From NCBI GenBank assembly GCA_934279105.1, contig CAKQWR010000119.1:1-6097 (forward strand): a stretch of 6,097 bases of DNA. Direction: 5' to 3'. The position numbers were made by a program, and so were the translations under genes. This document shows positions 6,069 to 6,097 of this stretch, piece after piece. The DNA comes from an uncultured Oribacterium sp. (GTDB lineage Bacteria; Bacillota; Clostridia; Lachnospirales; Lachnospiraceae). Below the pieces are notes generated by a model. The model saw nothing but the letters and a program-made list of their open reading frames with translations, made no database searches and had not been told where the DNA came from. How positions within the stretch are numbered: position 1 is the stretch's first letter; each line of letters starts with the position of its first letter.

Positions 6069-6097
6069 ACTACACCTCACCTTCGCGAATCGTGCAC
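6069..6097 (-). CDS. Probable 3' end of pxpB (5-oxoprolinase subunit B), cut by the window edge
   Basis: On the - strand the frame beginning at 6096 reads CTIREGEV and stops with TAG at 6072-6070, 1 nt before the pxpC ATG. Only eight codons are visible, too few to recognise the protein. The call rests on position: pxpB normally lies directly upstream of pxpC, often with touching or overlapping ends. A second frame in the same stretch (stop TGA at 6079-6077) is also possible, which is why confidence is low. Confidence 0.42.
6075..6083 (-). promoter_or_regulatory. Ribosome binding site of pxpC
   Basis: AAGGTGAGG on the - strand, with its GAGG 6 nt before ATG 6068. It supports that start over the upstream in-frame GTG at 6080, which lies inside the site itself. 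Confidence 0.7.

Noticed and set aside
6069..6080. GTG at 6080 as start of pxpC
   Set aside because: It falls within the ribosome binding site for ATG 6068, and family members begin at the MGIxxLKxG position.

Overview
The window looks like a chromosomal segment of a Firmicutes bacterium, most likely a Clostridia/Lachnospiraceae-type anaerobe. This is inferred from strong AGGAGG-type ribosome binding sites, a LytS/YesM-type histidine kinase next to a family-1 solute-binding protein, and a 5-oxoprolinase operon that carries its own biotin carboxylase and biotin carrier protein. No species call can be made from the sequence alone. No phage, transposon, CRISPR, tRNA or rRNA is visible.

Layout. 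Bases 1-2051 (+ strand) hold the C-terminal part of a sensor histidine kinase (its start lies before the window) and a solute-binding protein whose ATG overlaps the kinase stop codon (ATGA). The binding protein has an N-terminal hydrophobic segment but no lipobox cysteine, and it ends in a Glu/Thr repeat tail. A strong hairpin at 2101-2136 closes this unit. No transporter permease lies between the binding protein and the terminator.

Bases 2183-6097 (- strand) form one co-directional gene set, read from the right edge leftwards: a few codons of a probable pxpB, then pxpC, accB (biotin carrier), accC (biotin carboxylase) and pxpA. The operon promoter is outside the window. The hairpin at 2101-2136 lies between the two convergent units and could serve both.

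How the genes work together. PxpA, PxpB and PxpC form the prokaryotic ATP-dependent 5-oxoprolinase, which opens 5-oxoproline (pyroglutamate) to glutamate. PxpB and PxpC also belong to the same fold families as the carboxyltransferase part of urea carboxylase. Biotin carboxylase and biotin carrier genes sit between pxpC and pxpA, and no acetyl-CoA carboxyltransferase gene (accA/accD) is present. The locus can therefore be read as a split urea-carboxylase-like machine plus PxpA, with 5-oxoproline or another lactam/amide as candidate substrate. That is inference.

The least expected structure is in the 178-bp gap between accC and pxpA. It holds four diverged copies of a 31-bp tandem repeat (3003-3126). 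At three positions 31 bp apart there is a 4-bp stem/5-nt loop dyad whose arms vary in a partly compensatory way. The spacing is close to three helical turns and is not a multiple of three, so the array looks regulatory or RNA-structural rather than coding.
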